Source: Lutjanus erythropterus (Eukaryota > Chordata > Actinopteri > Lutjaniformes > Lutjanidae). Taken from it: a stretch of DNA of 64,000 nucleotides. Under the pieces are notes generated by a model. It did no database searches. It was not told the DNA's origin and saw only the letters and a list, made by a program, of their open reading frames with translations. A program made the translations under genes and the position numbers. This document shows positions 10,713-22,731 of the stretch, in pieces. Numbering within the stretch: the stretch's first letter is position 1; each line of letters opens with the position of its first letter. Where the stretch lies: the NCBI GenBank assembly GCA_020091685.1, contig CM034603.1, forward strand, positions 20,850,715 through 20,914,714, written 5' to 3'.

Positions 10713-12584
10713 AGCCATGTATCACATGCATGACATTTAAATTGCATATGGAACTGTTTGATTAATCCTACATCAACAGGAGACCTTGGTTATAGCTGCC
10801 ACACGGCACAGAATTACAAACACTATTGCACTCACAATCAGTTGTATGTATTTGAAATCTCGACAGTGAAAAACATGCATATCCCTATTTATTTTCATTG
10901 ATACTCACATAAACAAACATCTATCTCACAGCCTTGTCATCCCGCATGTCTCAGCCTCACTATAATGCAAACAGAAAAACACTATCTGACTTACGTGAGG
11001 TCTGTTTCGTTTTCGTTTTCTGCACAAATTCCAAAACAGTTTTTTCCTTCTGCTGTGTGAATCACTGCATCTGTTAGTAGAGCTGTGTGTGGACTTCTTA
11101 AACCTGAATGTTGTCATCATGTTTTGGTCAGGGAGAGCACATATGGCGATGAGTAATCATTAAGTTTGTGTGCCTGACAATTTCGATTGGGCTGATGGCC
11201 AGTCATTTTTTTTTTTTTTTCCTTTCTGCTTGTTTTTTTTTTATATTAATACGGGGCCACCTGTTTTCCATCTTTGAGAGCAGAACAACATGTTTTGCTG
11301 TTAGGTGAAAATGGCTGCAGAATCAAAAACACCAAAAAGGAAAATAAGGCTGCAGTCCAACAATCGAGGATGTTGCCAGGGTAAGGGGCTTCTTGCTTGC
11401 TTTAAACTTATCCACTCCTTCCTAAACCCAGCTAGTCAAAGCCAATCTGTTGGAACGCCCACTTTGGTCAACATGCCTAAAAATTTCTGCCAAAACTCCA
11501 GGGCTGCCGTGGGCTGCAGTCACATCTGATCAAAGGCAAAAAAAAAAGAAAAAAGAGGGGAAGGAGGTTCCTTTTGTCGAACTGTTAAATTCTCCCTCCA
11601 CACATTTCCTCTACCCATTTAATCCTTTCCAGGGTCATGACGGGGCCGGACCCCGCCGCAGCATGAATTAAGCCAGAGGACAAGAAAGCACACTGGAAAG
11701 CTTCCACTCTGTCTCAAGACTAACATGGAGAGACAGACAATATCATTTAAGGCAGTAAGACAATTCAGAGCCTCTGGTTTGACTTACTGGGTTGGCTTTA
11801 AATCAGGAAAACACACACCAAAAAACAAACAAAAGATCGACTGAGCCACGTCACCACACTCTTATCATTATGTTCGTACAGTAGTGTTTTTACAGGGTAT
11901 CCATGAAGCCTCTTCAATACTTTCTTGTACTAGCATGCTAGCCATTTTCACAGCATCATTACTTTCACATTAAAGTACTGCAGTAAGTGTCTCTTACATC
12001 ATTTTCACAGATCACTGTCTGTTTTTGTTTCAAAAATTTTGAATTCAAATGGTGTTAAGGGCTAACTTAAATCTTATTTAAACAACCACTCATATTTTTC
12101 TCGTAATTACCAATAAGATTATGCCGCATTGTTTCTTGTGGGATTTTTTGTTGTTTCCCATTTTACCCTGAGTCTCCTAGTGACTCATCTCCACACACCT
12201 GTGCATAATTGTTAATTGATAATAAGGTAGTTTATTTAGCCTCAGCCTTTAGCACCAGTTAAGTTATTTCATTAGTCTGTTTGCCTGCCTGCCTGTCTGT
12301 CGTGAGACTTACAGTTTCCCTGTCCAGGATTACCTGCCTGCAGATTGTCTCGCCATCTTGTCAGACCCACCAACCAGCTCTGTCGTGAGATTTCCCTGCC
12401 AAGCCACCTCCATCATCTCACCATCTCTGCCAGTATTTGTGAAGTAAGACTGATTTTTTTTTTTTTTTCACCATGTTTGTCCACGTCTACATTTCAGTTC
12501 ATCTTAAATTTCTAACAGATTAATTAATTCCTCAAAAGGGCTTTACAGTTTTAATCCTCAGACCCTTAGACAGTAGTATTACTC
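10713..12584. other. Intergenic stretch without supported genes
   Basis: AT-rich DNA with homopolymer T and A tracts (for example near 11208-11220 and 12450-12470) and scattered short frames that look random. No RNA gene, splice-consistent exon or clear element boundary was found. Confidence 0.5.
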
Positions 12585-13330
12585 AAAGGACCAGTGTGTA
12601 ATAATTACAGGAATTTATGTACATAAATGAGATATATATAAGTATGTTATTTATTATTATCAATCAACGTAAACTCATAATCTATATGTTCCCGTTACTT
12701 TAGAAATAGCCATTTATAGTTACATACGGTCGGGTCGACTTACGGAGATCGTCATCCTGCGCCGTCTACGGCAGCGCAGAGCGGACAAACTGCACTAACA
12801 GTGAGTCTTGGGAAGCCCATGGCGACCTTACGTAGACGCCGCAGCGTAAACACGGAAGTAGACGGGGAGGATAGACGCGGGTGATTGCTGGCGGACCATT
12901 TAGCGTTGTGAACCTTGACTGGCACAGTTTTGACAAGTGGAGGATCATACATACACTGTACCAGAACAAAAAGCAGCGGACAGTGAATCCCCGTCATCCA
13001 AGAAGCAGAGACGCGAAGAAAGTAAACGCAAGCATGACAGGAAACGGCAAAAACACGAATCAACATCGGCATAGCGTTTACACGATGGAAACCGCGGATG
13101 GAGGACAAACGTTTTCACAGTGACGCCGAGGTTGCCTGTTTTCTGCTGGACAGGTAATTCAACCTACACGCATAATTGTAGTTTGTTGTGAGATAGCTTT
13201 CGCTCGCCATTTTGTCCGCTGACGGCCACCATACTCATGGTGAGAGAGGGGCAGTGTCGGGGTAAATCCTCTTAGTTGCAATCTAAGGTTTGAACGCTAG
13301 ATGCCGCTGGAAATCACACACTTCTCCTTT
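12585..13330. mobile_element. MITE with AAAGGA..GTGTGTAAT ends, GC-rich interior
   Basis: The left end AAAGGACCAGTGTGTAAT and the right end ACACACTTCTCCTTT are inverted repeats, about 746 bp apart. The right end borders TTTAA, consistent with a degraded TTAA target. The left arm includes the ATATATATAAGTATGTTATT stretch typical of this fish family. The interior (12720-13130) is clearly richer in CpG than its surroundings and gives short open frames on both strands that do not resemble known proteins. Confidence 0.7.
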
Positions 13331-14227
13331 AAGCACTGAAAATCTTAGCAGGTGAACTGCTGGTTTTATCTGGGCAGATGGGAGCAAAATTTTGAAAGTC
13401 AACTAACTTCAACTTGCTCTTTACCAAAGTATTTACCCTCCCGACTACTTCAGCAGCATTTCTTAGTGATCAAGTGCCAAAAAACAACAAAAGAAAAAAA
13501 AAACTTCTGCCATGCTGGAAAGGTATTGGATGTATTGGATGTAAAAGTTTGTAACTGAAGAGAGAGGCCAAAGAGCAAAAAGAACAAGCGCACACACTCC
13601 TGGATAATGGAAGATAAAGTCGACTTGTTAAAAGTAGCCAACACCATGTAATTTTCAGCTATTTGGAGAGGAACACTAGAAACAGACTGTATTGACTGCT
13701 GTCTCTTTTGTAGCAAGATAATTGCTTGTTCTCTCTGTTGATATTTTCTTGAAAGACAGAATTCCTACAGACACAATACATCTGCTATGTTTACCGCATT
13801 AACATTTTTCTGTAGTCTATTGATTTTTTTTTCCGCTTCTTCTGTAAATACATGCTTTGTAGCAATTATAAAAGTGTATTTAAACTGCAAAAGATACCCT
13901 GGGCTCCTCATGTGTCATAACGAATTTGAACTGGATTGAGCCACAAAGCAAGCAGCAGCCAGTGTTATTGCTGGAGAGAATCTCATCATGAATGCAGGTC
14001 ATGGCTTACGAAAACCCTTTGTTCAAGTACGCCAAGAAACTTCTGTCTCCTTCTCCTGTCAGAGACACTCCTTGAGTTTAAGTATTCCCTGTTCAAACAG
14101 TTTCACTGGGAAACACTCCAACAGCACTGTGCTTCAGTGCCCAAACCATCACCTCATCCCAACCTGCTGCAGACTGCTGATCCGGAGAGGGCCTGCCTGG
14201 AGACACCCCTACTCCGCAGAGGCCATT
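13331..14227. other. Intergenic stretch without supported genes
   Basis: Short overlapping open frames (for example two of 88 and 103 codons near 13936-14254 on the + strand in different frames) lack recognisable domains and splice context. Nothing else is identified. Confidence 0.4.
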
Positions 14228-15790
14228 ACAGATTTTTCCTATCTTAAGTCTTAAGATAGGACAAGTCTAAGATAGGGTTTTCCCAATTTGGTATGACAGA
14301 AGCAAATCTTAACTAACTTTAGGAATCCTATCTTATCTCAGGTTAGAAAATCCTAAATACTCAATCCAACATCACTTTTCAGCTTTTATTTCTGGTAAAC
14401 AATCTCACCTGTCCATTTTTTAATCACTGAAATATACTAAGGCATACTGTTCCTTGAAAAATACAATAATTAAGCAGAAGCAAGGATGGGCACTTAACTT
14501 TAAGACAGATGAGTTAGAGGTGTTGGCAACATCTGTCGATGAATCCAAAGATGTTCTTTTTGGGAAATTTACAACAATACTGACTTTAGAAAAGAAAAAA
14601 AGTCGACTAAGATAGCAGACACAGTGTCCCTGTATTCGGCAGCCATTGTTTAAAGCAATAAATGAGCAGTCATATGGATTAAACAAGTTAACTAACACTA
14701 CCGTTACTGTAAGTGAACACTACTGTTAGCCACTGTTAGCGAACATTACCATTAACAAGCTAGCTAGTCAGTAAGATATCTACTCCTACAGGTGGAAAAG
14801 TGAAAGTTAGGACAGCGTACCAGATATGCTGAAGTCGGAAGAGATTATTTAAGATTTGTGGGTGTTAGAAAGTTCTGCTGTACCTGGCATCCATTGTGTA
14901 AAAGCAACAACAGAGCAGTCACAGGGATTAAACAATTTTGCAAACACTACCATTCGCTCTACTTTAGACCGGCACATATGGGTTCTTTGTTCTAATGTCC
15001 ACGTCCCCTTTTGGAGGATAGAAAATCAGGGATCCCACAGACAACAGTGCAATTGTACATACTTTTGAATTTCAGTTTTGAAAAGTTTATATGTTCCAGG
15101 AAGGCTGGGGAACGAGGGGTCATGATCAATCTTTATGTTTATCTGTTTTACAACTTGCTACACAGCTGCTTTTTGGCGTTTTCCTATCTTTTTCATTATA
15201 TGAAACCATGAGTTTTTCCCCAGAGGGGTGCTTGGCCTTGCTGACTTGGTCATGGACGACATATTGCCAGTCTGACATATTGTTAGTTATTGTTAGCCAC
15301 TGTTAGCAAATAATACTGTTAGTTACTGTTAGCGAACACTACTGTTACCTTTAGCTAGTTAGTTAGTAAGTAAGTTAGCTTCTGACTTACTAACTAACTT
15401 ATTCTAAAGTTAGAAGACTTTATTCAAGATTTTGTAATGGACATAACGCTAGTGGACGCTAACATCACATTATCATTAGCTTGTTAGTAAGTTAGGTACT
15501 ACTACAGGTGGAAAAGTTAAAATTCTAGCTGAACAGTTATCCTAAAGTCAAGAGAGTCTATCTAAGATTTTGGAAAGTTCTTACTTCGGACCTGTTTATC
15601 TGTAATGACTTTTTTCCTAAATAAGGTCCTAAGAGTAATCAACATGGTTACCAAAACATTTAAAATATCTGCAAGTTAGGAAATTCCTGTAATACAGCCA
15701 CGTCTCCAGTTTATATTACCAGTGTTCTTACATTAGCATTGCCTAAAGTGCCCAGAGAAAGCTGTAAAACTGACTGCCTCACTCGCCCCA
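14228..15790. repeat. Dispersed repeat R1 (GTTAGC-rich), two partial tandem units
   Basis: A family marked by CTATCTTAAG, many GTTAGC/GTTAGT words, TACAGGTGGAAAAGT and a 3' part with TCTGTAATG and TTTATATTA. Units near 14697-14870 and 15300-15560 share the segment from ACTACTGTTAG through ACAGGTGGAAAAGT. The 3' part (about 15570-15770) is homologous in the same orientation to about 21935-22100. Terminal repeats and a target duplication were not found, so its class is unknown. Confidence 0.6.
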
Positions 15791-17571
15791 TGTCTGAAAC
15801 AAAAGCTGTGTCCCAGCTCACCTCGCCTCACAGTGCTTTGCATCCCCTTGTCTCCTTTGTTGCTTTTTCCATTGTCTAAACAAAGACAAGAGGAACAATC
15901 TTTCCATTTTCCTTAGAAAAGGGGAAACATTGATCGGCATACCAAAGTGAAAAGGCTTCCCACGACAGCGAAGGTGACTCCTGCAGTCAAGGACATGTTA
16001 TTTCTGCAGTCCATGAGCCCATCCTCCAGGGGAAGGTCTGAAAGGCAGGCAAAGTACAGAAGCCATGGCTCAGGCTCAAGTCAAGAGCACTTTAGGTGAA
16101 GAAGGCATACATTAGAGACAAAATAAATTATTAAAGTCTTATCTCCCAATCAAGAATTTTGTCAGTAAAAGAGATATCCATAGTGTTTTTATGGACAATA
16201 TAAATTTTGGATACTGCCGGTTTACTGACATATTTTTTTCTCAAATTGTTGTGTAGTATTATCAAAGTCACTTCTTCAAATGCTGTGGAAAATGTTCTTG
16301 AACAACCGTGGAAAAAAATGTGAAGGAGAAATGAGATAAATGTCAAACAAAAGTAGCCCGCAGCACTTTTTTTTTGAAACATATTTTCAGTCTGACTTCA
16401 AAACAACAAAGTCTGAAGGTTTATGTTCTGACAAAAATTTGCCAGTGGTCTCTTATAAATCTCATCTGAAGTAAAACAGCTTGAGCACGAAAACTGAATA
16501 AACAGCCGCGTGTCTTATACTCCTACACAAACTGTGAACCCTATTTGTATGCATAATGAGCGCTCCACACCTCGTATCAATTATTTTAAGCACTGCAAAT
16601 ATTGTGTCATATCAGTACGTGACTAATGGCTTTGTCCGTAGAGGAACATTATGGCAGCACAATGCCACAGAAAGCTTTGTGTCATTTGTTTCAGTAATAT
16701 GACAGATTTTAGATTCCTGTATGGTAATGAGGTCTTAGCAATCAGGTGTGTTTTTCAGGGTCGGATCGCTCAAAATACAAAAGTCTGCCTCCGGTAAAGT
16801 TTGGATTTACTCGTCCAGGTTTTGAGACATCCATCTGAGTTTTCTGACACTATGCCTATTCTCCACTTGCACAACATAATGTGATGTATATCCCCTTTAC
16901 AGACCGCTGATCATTTGACTTTCAGTGTCGATTCTACAGTAAACGTCACCCTAGTGTTTTTTCATCTCCAAGTTATTAAAATACTTCATATTTGTAATCA
17001 CACAGATGTTTTTTTAAGTAGCAAGGTTAGCCAATTAGTTAGCCTGGCTGGCTGCTTACATGAAGGAGACCACAGAAGTTTATGAGGAGGGTGGTCAGCA
17101 CCATAGAAGCCCTTCTTACACAGAAATCACGCATTATTGCTGCTGGTCTTTGTGTTTTTAATATAACATAACATAACAAAGCAGCACACCGGCCACCAGG
17201 TGATTCTGCTTGTCTGCTTGTTTATAATCACACACACACACATCTGTTAACCTCATTGATTTATAAGAAAGCTTTTCATGTGTTCTTGGATAAACGGGTT
17301 GTCGCTTCCTCCGCTGTAGATAAGTTTAAAAGATCAACGCCTGTGCGATTCCTCTCCTCCTGTCTGTCTTAGTGTACGCAGCGCTGTGTCAGCGCCGTAA
17401 AAAGTCTCCACTTATCTTCCCCCCTCTCGCAGCCTAAAACAGCTGACAAATATGTGGGAGAGGTTTGTAATTTAACAGCAGCGAACATTTATGCTCGCTT
17501 TCACAGCACAGTGTATGACGGTCACTTGCATTTTGGGCGCCTCTTCCGATCACTGACTATAAAAAAGAGCC
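15791..17571. other. Intergenic, repeat-poor stretch; candidate conserved element near 16505-16770
   Basis: No gene is supported. The part 16505-16770 has balanced composition, no simple repeats and several homeodomain/POU-like words (ATTTGTATGCATAATGAG at 16543-16560, ATCAATTATTTTAAG near 16577). It is a reasonable conserved non-coding candidate. A short CA run (17230-17241) lies further on. Confidence 0.35.
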
Positions 17572-17579
17572 ATAACAAC

Positions 17580-18560
17580 TAGGCATGCCACGATTCACTC
17601 AACTCACGATACAATTCGAATCACGATTCAGGGTTCACGATACAATTCGAATCACGATTCGAATCATTTACAACACAAAATTAATTTACAGGCAAATGAC
17701 TGATTTTCTTATCTTTATTATTTCTCTTACATTTCTCTCTTATTTCTCCAGCCTTTTCCTTTTTAAAAATACTGTAGTGTTTTCTCTTATGCTCTTTTCA
17801 ATACATAGTTTGCATATTGTGTTTGTCTTGTCTATTATCTTTTCTCCTTTTTCATTTACTGTCTTTGGGAAGCCAAAATGTTTCCACACCTCGGACTTGA
17901 AATTGCTCGGTGCCTCCGCAATTTCAACCTCGCTTTCGAGTTCGACCCCCGCTGCGCCGCGGTTTTGCTCCGTCATGCACACCAGCAGCGTTTCAGAAGC
18001 GTTTCAGCAGCGCAGCGTTTTGCCCGTCTGATTATGTTTACTTGCTCTGATTTTGTTGATTAAGTCCTCTTTCCTTGCTGTTTGTGCTTCTACCATGGAT
18101 AAGCAGACTACGTAGTTAAATTGTTTCTTTTCTGTCTGTCTTTATGATCGCGAGTCTGCACGGGGTGTTTTATTTTGAAAATCAACAGGATTCTCTCCTG
18201 TTTTCCGTGCCTGACTTCCTGCCTGTTCGACCAGCTCTGTGTCAATTGACGCGCCATCCGTCGAAAATAGACTGGCTGCGTATTCTCTGCGGAGTTTTCT
18301 GCTCGCTGGCTGCTGCACTGTTTGTTTGTGACCTGCATAGGCACGCTGCGCACCCCGACTTCCTGTTGTAGCTGGAGCGGCGCTAGCACGTCACACGTAG
18401 CGCCGCATATAGTGACGTTGAACAAGAACGTAGTTTAACTCGAGTGCGCCCTCTGCTGGCCTGGAGGCCACATCGCGATTCATGGTTTAATTAAATCGAT
18501 TCGAATCGTATTTAAAAAAATCGATTTAAATCGATTTTTTCAAAAATCGCGGCATCCCTA
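17580..18560 (-). mobile_element. hAT transposon remnant with perfect 8-bp target duplication
   Basis: Bounded by ATAACAAC at 17572-17579 and again at 18561-18568, an exact 8-bp target site duplication diagnostic of the hAT superfamily. The ends TAGGCATGCC and GGCATCCCTA are inverted repeats with two mismatches, and both subterminal regions carry repeated AATCGATT/ATTCGAATC palindromes. A 5' fragment of the transposase frame survives on the minus strand, so the element is an internally deleted derivative read right to left. It lies 4.5 kb upstream of the olfm3 start. Confidence 0.92.
17740..17976 (-). pseudogene. hAT transposase N-terminus, BED zinc-finger fragment
   Basis: The minus-strand frame stays open from at least 17982, with its first ATG at 17974-17976. 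It encodes the start of a BED finger: a lead with acidic residues, then FKSEVWKHFGF, the aromatic W/F signature, a GEK turn and TICKLC supplying the first Cys-x2-Cys pair. The downstream His-containing half of the finger, the DDE catalytic core and the dimerisation domain are absent: after KLC the frame runs into unrelated residues and stops. It is therefore a broken transposase and not a host ZBED gene. The frame lies wholly inside the hAT element bounded by the 8-bp duplication. Confidence 0.82.
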
Positions 18561-20129
18561 ATAACAACCTAATATTAACTTGTTGTGCTAACAGTTATCT
18601 ATCAAAATGATCAAAAAATACTAATTAAGCACTAAAACACACTATATACAAAGCAAATAGTAAACTATTAACAATAAGTACAAATTGAATTGATTTTTTT
18701 TTTTAAATAAGTTGTGGATGAAAAAGCGCTCTTAACTTAACCTTAACTCTTAAGTCTTTAATGCTATGACTTTTTCTGCTGCCAGTACTGTTTTCTGCTT
18801 TCTCCTGATGGAAGATTCAAGGACATTTATTAACATACAACAGGGCTGTGCAACAAAAATGAATTGTACTTTATTCATAAGACACACATTACACAACACA
18901 GATTAAATAGGGTGAAAATATAAAACAAAATACATGGGGTTGGAAGGGTTACTTTAAAAATGTATTCGCTCCTCTTCATTATAGGTGATGCTTGTTTCAG
19001 CAATAAAACCGAAAAGATTAAAGGAGATAAGTAGCTAAGTTTAAAGCAGCTACCGGCTGCTGCATCTTACATGACATTGCATGTGATTCATAATGTCCCT
19101 AAATAAACTGCATTACCCAGGGACACTACGTGACGCTCACCTGTTCCCGTTCTCGCCAGCCTGCTTTTCCCAGTAGGCCTCTAGTCTAAGTAACATTACA
19201 TTAACCTTACAACAGTGACAGCCTACTTTAAAAAAAGGGCACAAAGGAAGCATGAACAGAGAACAACACAGCTTTGAAAGTCAAATCTACAAATCTGTTT
19301 GTGTGACACCCTACAGTAGAATAGAAAGTATCCAGGGATTTTGCTATGAAAACCAGGGACTAAAGATGATTTCATTGCACCACACACTGAAGCCAGTGTA
19401 CGTGGTCATCCCTTTGGTCAAATGAATTTTGCTGTGAGCATCAGCAATATATGTTCAAATCTTTTATGGACTGGAGAATTTAAAAAAAAACCTACTCTGA
19501 ATACTTGTCATACCGACTGTTTCTTCAAAAGCTCCATAAACAAGGTCTTTGAATGGACAGACATATGAAAAGTCATTTCTGTTCAAAAGAAAAAAAACAT
19601 TTTTACTACTAATATATATATAAAAAAATTCATGGTAGAGAATGACCTTTCAGGCTCAACAAAGAAATGGCTGGAATGTTAATGACATAAAATTCTCAAG
19701 GTAAAATATGAGATGCACATCCTCGTCTTTATGCAGTCTTTGACCACAGGTGTAGCTCAAACTGTAGTTGGGGGCGTCTTTGCTGCTGTTGCTGACCATC
19801 GTTCCCGCAAATTAAAATTTTCACTGCCAGTTACTAATTATGTTGTCTTCAGTTTGTTTAAATGTTTGATTAATTGTAAATAAATAAATACATGGATTCC
19901 AAAAATTCATGTTCATGTTGAAAACAATCCTTTAAATGTAACTTAAATTTCACTTACTTATGTGCCTGACAATCAAATATAATCTCAATGGATGAGAGCA
20001 GCCAATGACCACGACCCCCTTTGGGTGAAAACAAACACTGTAAAAGCAGGTGGTCAACATGTGTGTCACTGTCAAACACTTCATCACAGGTTAGTTACTG
20101 GTGCTACTAAGAATTTTGTTTGTTTGTTT
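18561..20129. other. Intergenic stretch without supported genes
   Basis: AT-rich, with poly-A and poly-T tracts. No coding exon, RNA gene or complete transposon end pair was recognised. Confidence 0.4.
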
Positions 20130-20318
20130 CTTTACTCATTTAGGACAATAAAGTGAATGTGTTTGGGCTGTGGACACAACAAGACATTTGAGGATGTCAT
20201 TCTGGGCTTTTTCACCATTTTCTGATCATTTTCGACCAAACAACTATGACTGATTAATCAAGAAAATCAAATGATTCATTTGCTATGAAAATGATTGTTA
20301 GTTGCAGCCCTGTTACTG
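20130..20318. repeat. Right-half copy of the R2 repeat (ends AGTTGCAGCCCTG)
   Basis: Contains GGGCTGTGGACACAACAAGA then CATTTGAGGA, GATTAATCAAGAAAAT and GATTGTTAGTTGCAGCCCTG. The same series occurs at 23910-24075, 24630-24700 and 25480-25600. This is the widespread fish element whose complement starts AGGGCTGCAACTAACGAT. The left half is missing here. Confidence 0.6.
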
Positions 20319-21284
20319 AGTAAATTACATACACCTATAGATTAAAGTGAATGAGAAAATAGTCTAATTGATGGCTGAAGTAAAGTTTTTGCTGTGAAAA
20401 ATATGGCCCTGCCATAAAACACTTGCTTCTAGAGATAAGTTTGGTTCAACAGTACCAAAATAATGTGAATGTTTCCCCCCTTGTTGCTGCTCTGTTTCTG
20501 CTCTGCCTATAGATTTTATATTTTAATGACATTACAGATTTTTAAGTTGCTTTTCTCGGCTCAAGAAGTTTTACAAGTTAAAAATCGATCAAAAATTCAT
20601 TATAGAGTCAAAACAGACCTTGATTGCAGTTCAACGTGTCCTGTCCACATTTTTTACAGACATCTCTTTTTTATTATGGTGGATTATGGGTAAAGTGCTT
20701 TTTGAGCCATAGGTGAATTTTTCGCTGCAATACTGCAAGTGGCCACTGGTAAAATGTCCTACCAATATAACAAAGTGGCACCATATAAATATAATATAAA
20801 TCTTCCACACTTTATTTTATATGTCCAAAAAGAAATTGTACCTCTTCCCTCAGACTGTGAGACTCCACCATGAGAAATAGTTTTATTTTTGTGATGTATT
20901 TATTCACCCAATTGCAGTATATACTGTAGTTTCTTGTATGTTTTTTGTGAGTAGCGTAAAGGGAACTACAGCTAGCATCTCTTTATATTATCTTGTGCTG
21001 CAAAATGATCAATAAAATTAAAAGTAGGCTACATATAAAGGGCAACAATGCACATTTAGAAATACGTGTCAAACTAAAACTGAAACTAAGGCCCAGCTTC
21101 TCACCAGGCTGACAGCCAATCATACTTGAGAATAATGAGGTGGCACTTGCGGTGGCCAATCAGATTTCAGGCCTCCTTCTAGAAATGCCCCAGTTTGACT
21201 TAGTCCATGTATTGATTTGGTATTTTATCATTTTGTCTCATCATGGGTATTTTTATTTTCACCACTCCAAACTTTATATGCCTT

Positions 21285-21753
21285 TTTTTTTCAAGGCATG
21301 AATGGGCTTCCATAATAATTCCACGAAATTTCAGCTAGAAAATGTTTTGGGGTAATTTCAATAAACTGAACCTGAAATTCACATTTGCAATGAAACACCA
21401 AAATGACACAACAATATTCCTTGCCATATTGTTTTCACTGATAGTTTCTATGAGTAAGTAGTCTACATTTTACTATCACAGTTTCCTCTCACACTCTTTC
21501 TTCCTCCCTCTCCCTCGGCCAGCTATTTTCCGGTGAATACTGCCAGCTGCTGCCAGCTGCAACTTTTGTCACTGCACAGCTGCTGGTGGTTCCTCCTCAC
21601 ACACACACACAGACATACACAATAAGCAGGATTCATTAAAAGTGGAGAGGCAGCTGTGTGATGTCATATCCGTGAAGAAAAAGGGTCTGTGTGACCTCAC
21701 TGAAAGCAGCGGTGAGGACTTTTGCTGCCAGCATGCCTTCAAACTTCCTACAG
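21285..21753 (+). repeat. Decayed upstream copy of the olfm3 promoter/5' UTR
   Basis: Collinear with 22325-22875. The best part, about 21521-21600 against about 22576-22655, includes CTATTTTCCGGTGAATACTG and differs at only a handful of bases in 80. Homology continues through the CA tract (short here), GGATTCATTAAAAGTGGAGA, GATGTCATATCCGTGAAGAA and a final ...GCATGCC..CAAACTT, then stops. Several CG dinucleotides of the downstream copy are TG or CA here. The signal-peptide exon is not duplicated. Seen directly; promoter identity is inferred from its position. Confidence 0.75.
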
Positions 21754-22324
21754 TTAGTGAACACTACCGTTACCGTTAGCTAGTTAGTAAGTTAGCTTTG
21801 ACTACAGGAGGAAAAATGAAAGTCAGGACAGCTTAACAGTTTAAAAGTTAGGAGTATTCAGTTAAGATGTTGGAAAGATAGGAAGCTTGTTTAATACACT
21901 TTTCCTATCTTAAGTTAGGATAGGAACATTGAGTTTGGAACCGTGTGTCTGTAATGGCTTGTTCCCTAAATGTGGCCCTAACCCTAAATACTGTGCTCAC
22001 CAAACATTTGAGGTAGGTCAGGAAGTTTCTGTGACCCAGGTCTCACGTTTATATTAGCGATGTTCTTCCAGTAGCAGTGACTGAGGTGCCCAGAGCTAGC
22101 TGTTGTTAGCAAACATGGCTGTTAGCGAGTGTTTGTGAACAATACTGTTAGTTACTGTTACTAGCTACTATGCTACCATTACCTACTGTTAGCAAACACT
22201 CCCATTACTATTAGCTAGTTCGTAAGTAAGTTTATAAAGAGGTTAGGATGCTCGTGAAATACACTGTTCCTCTCTTGAAAGGGAAGAATGACATAAGAAC
22301 TGCCTATCTGTTATGGCCCTAACT
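21754..22324 (+). repeat. R1 repeat copy between the two promoter copies
   Basis: Begins with GTTAGTGAACACTACCGTTA and contains TACAGGAGGAAAAATGAAAG, CCTATCTTAAGTTAGGATAG, TCTGTAATGGC and GTTTATATTAGCGATGTTCT. Each of these corresponds in order to the R1 copy at 14228-15790. It exactly fills the gap between the duplicated promoter blocks. Confidence 0.7.
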
Positions 22325-22654
22325 CTTTTTCTTGGCATAAATGGGCTGCCATGTATAACCAGATGTTTTGATGAACCTTTTAATTTCACATCTGCACAGA
22401 AGTAGTTCAACAAACTGACACAATGATATGGCCATACCCTTTTTTTTCATCAATAGTACGTGAAAGTATATAATCTATATTTTGCTATCCTGCTATCCTC
22501 TTGCGCTCTTCCTCTGTGCGCGTGCACTCCGGTACTAAAACGCAGCAGCAGCAGCTATGCTCTCGCGCCTCTACCGGCTATTTTCCGGTGAATACTGCCA
22601 GCTGCTGCCAGCTGCAACTTTTGTCACCGCACAGCTGCCGGTGGTTCCTCCTCA

Positions 22655-22731
<77 letters not shown>

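Noticed and set aside
12720..13130. CpG-rich segment as a promoter or small gene
   Set aside because: It lies inside a MITE with clear inverted ends, so its high CpG content belongs to the element.
13936..14254. Two overlapping frames of 103 and 88 codons
   Set aside because: They overlap in different frames with no domain, which is typical of chance frames in moderately GC-rich intergenic DNA.
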